DNA of 42,032 nucleotides from Bacillus sp. FJAT-27264 (GTDB taxonomy: Bacteria > Bacillota > Bacilli > Paenibacillales > Paenibacillaceae), in assembly GCF_001682855.1 (NCBI RefSeq), contig NZ_MAQW01000034.1, positions 309 through 42,340 of the forward strand, in the 5' to 3' direction. Below are positions 42,002 through 42,032 of this stretch, piece after piece. The translations under genes and the position numbers were made by a program. The notes beneath the pieces are model-generated. The model was not told where the DNA came from. It searched no databases and was given only the letters and a program-made list of their open reading frames with translations. Positions within the stretch are counted from its first letter, which is position 1, and every line of letters begins with the position of its first letter.

Positions 42002-42032
42002 GCTTTGATCTTAGAAGTCATATGATCGAAGG

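Noticed and set aside
1..42032. tRNA, rRNA or transposase genes
   Set aside because: None was recognised on reading both strands; short repeats are present, but no IS-type transposase ORF.

Overview
The window looks like a chromosomal segment of a Gram-positive, spore-forming Firmicute, most probably Paenibacillus or a close relative. The grounds are a complete Bacillus-type purine operon (purEKBCSQLFMNHD) behind a guanine riboswitch, YfmP/YfmO-, YerB-, YerC- and YqfQ-like proteins, Shine-Dalgarno sequences of the GGAGG type throughout, and moderately GC-rich coding sequence. No tRNA, rRNA, CRISPR array, prophage or transposase gene is visible.

Left part (1-10.8 kb). The first 242 bases carry a cluster of DnaA-box-like 9-mers running into an acyl-ACP thioesterase gene. 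Facing it are a minus-strand pair, a TrmO-like tRNA methyltransferase and an AraC/GyrI-like regulator. DNA topoisomerase III (topB) follows, then a MerR regulator whose 3' end has been amplified into nine tandem copies of about 103 bp, then two MFS transporters. Next come about 480 bp of an 8-bp-periodic GAA repeat, a DUF1294 membrane protein and a universal stress protein.

Centre (10.9-26.5 kb). The purine operon has two visible control layers: paired inverted PurBoxes for the PurR repressor and a guanine-type riboswitch with an intrinsic terminator. All ten steps from PRPP to IMP are encoded. The gene order matches Bacillus subtilis, but three unusually long spacers (purB-purC, purF-purM, purN-purH) are filled with hairpins and short repeats. 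The purF-purM spacer also holds a structured element whose second copy lies at 41.8 kb; the two copies differ by base changes that preserve pairing.

Right part (26.4-42 kb). A strong promoter with a leader ORF and terminator precedes a SEC-C/TPR protein. Then come threonine dehydratase (ilvA), a minus-strand secreted protein/DUF1129 pair, an alpha/beta hydrolase and a LigB-type dioxygenase. A HTH-TPR regulator of RRNPP-like design is overlapped at its 3' end by a convergent 34-codon ORF. The segment continues with a YerB-like lipoprotein, a DUF47 protein with a PiT phosphate transporter, a CorA magnesium transporter, a YqfQ-like basic protein, YerC and a two-domain CbiX/SirB chelatase-like protein. 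The yerB-yerC order downstream of purD recalls B. subtilis.

Most genes are well-known housekeeping families. The unusual material is mainly non-coding: the covarying hairpin element, the DnaA-box cluster, the amplified merR 3' end, the GAA octamer tract and the repeat-filled operon spacers.
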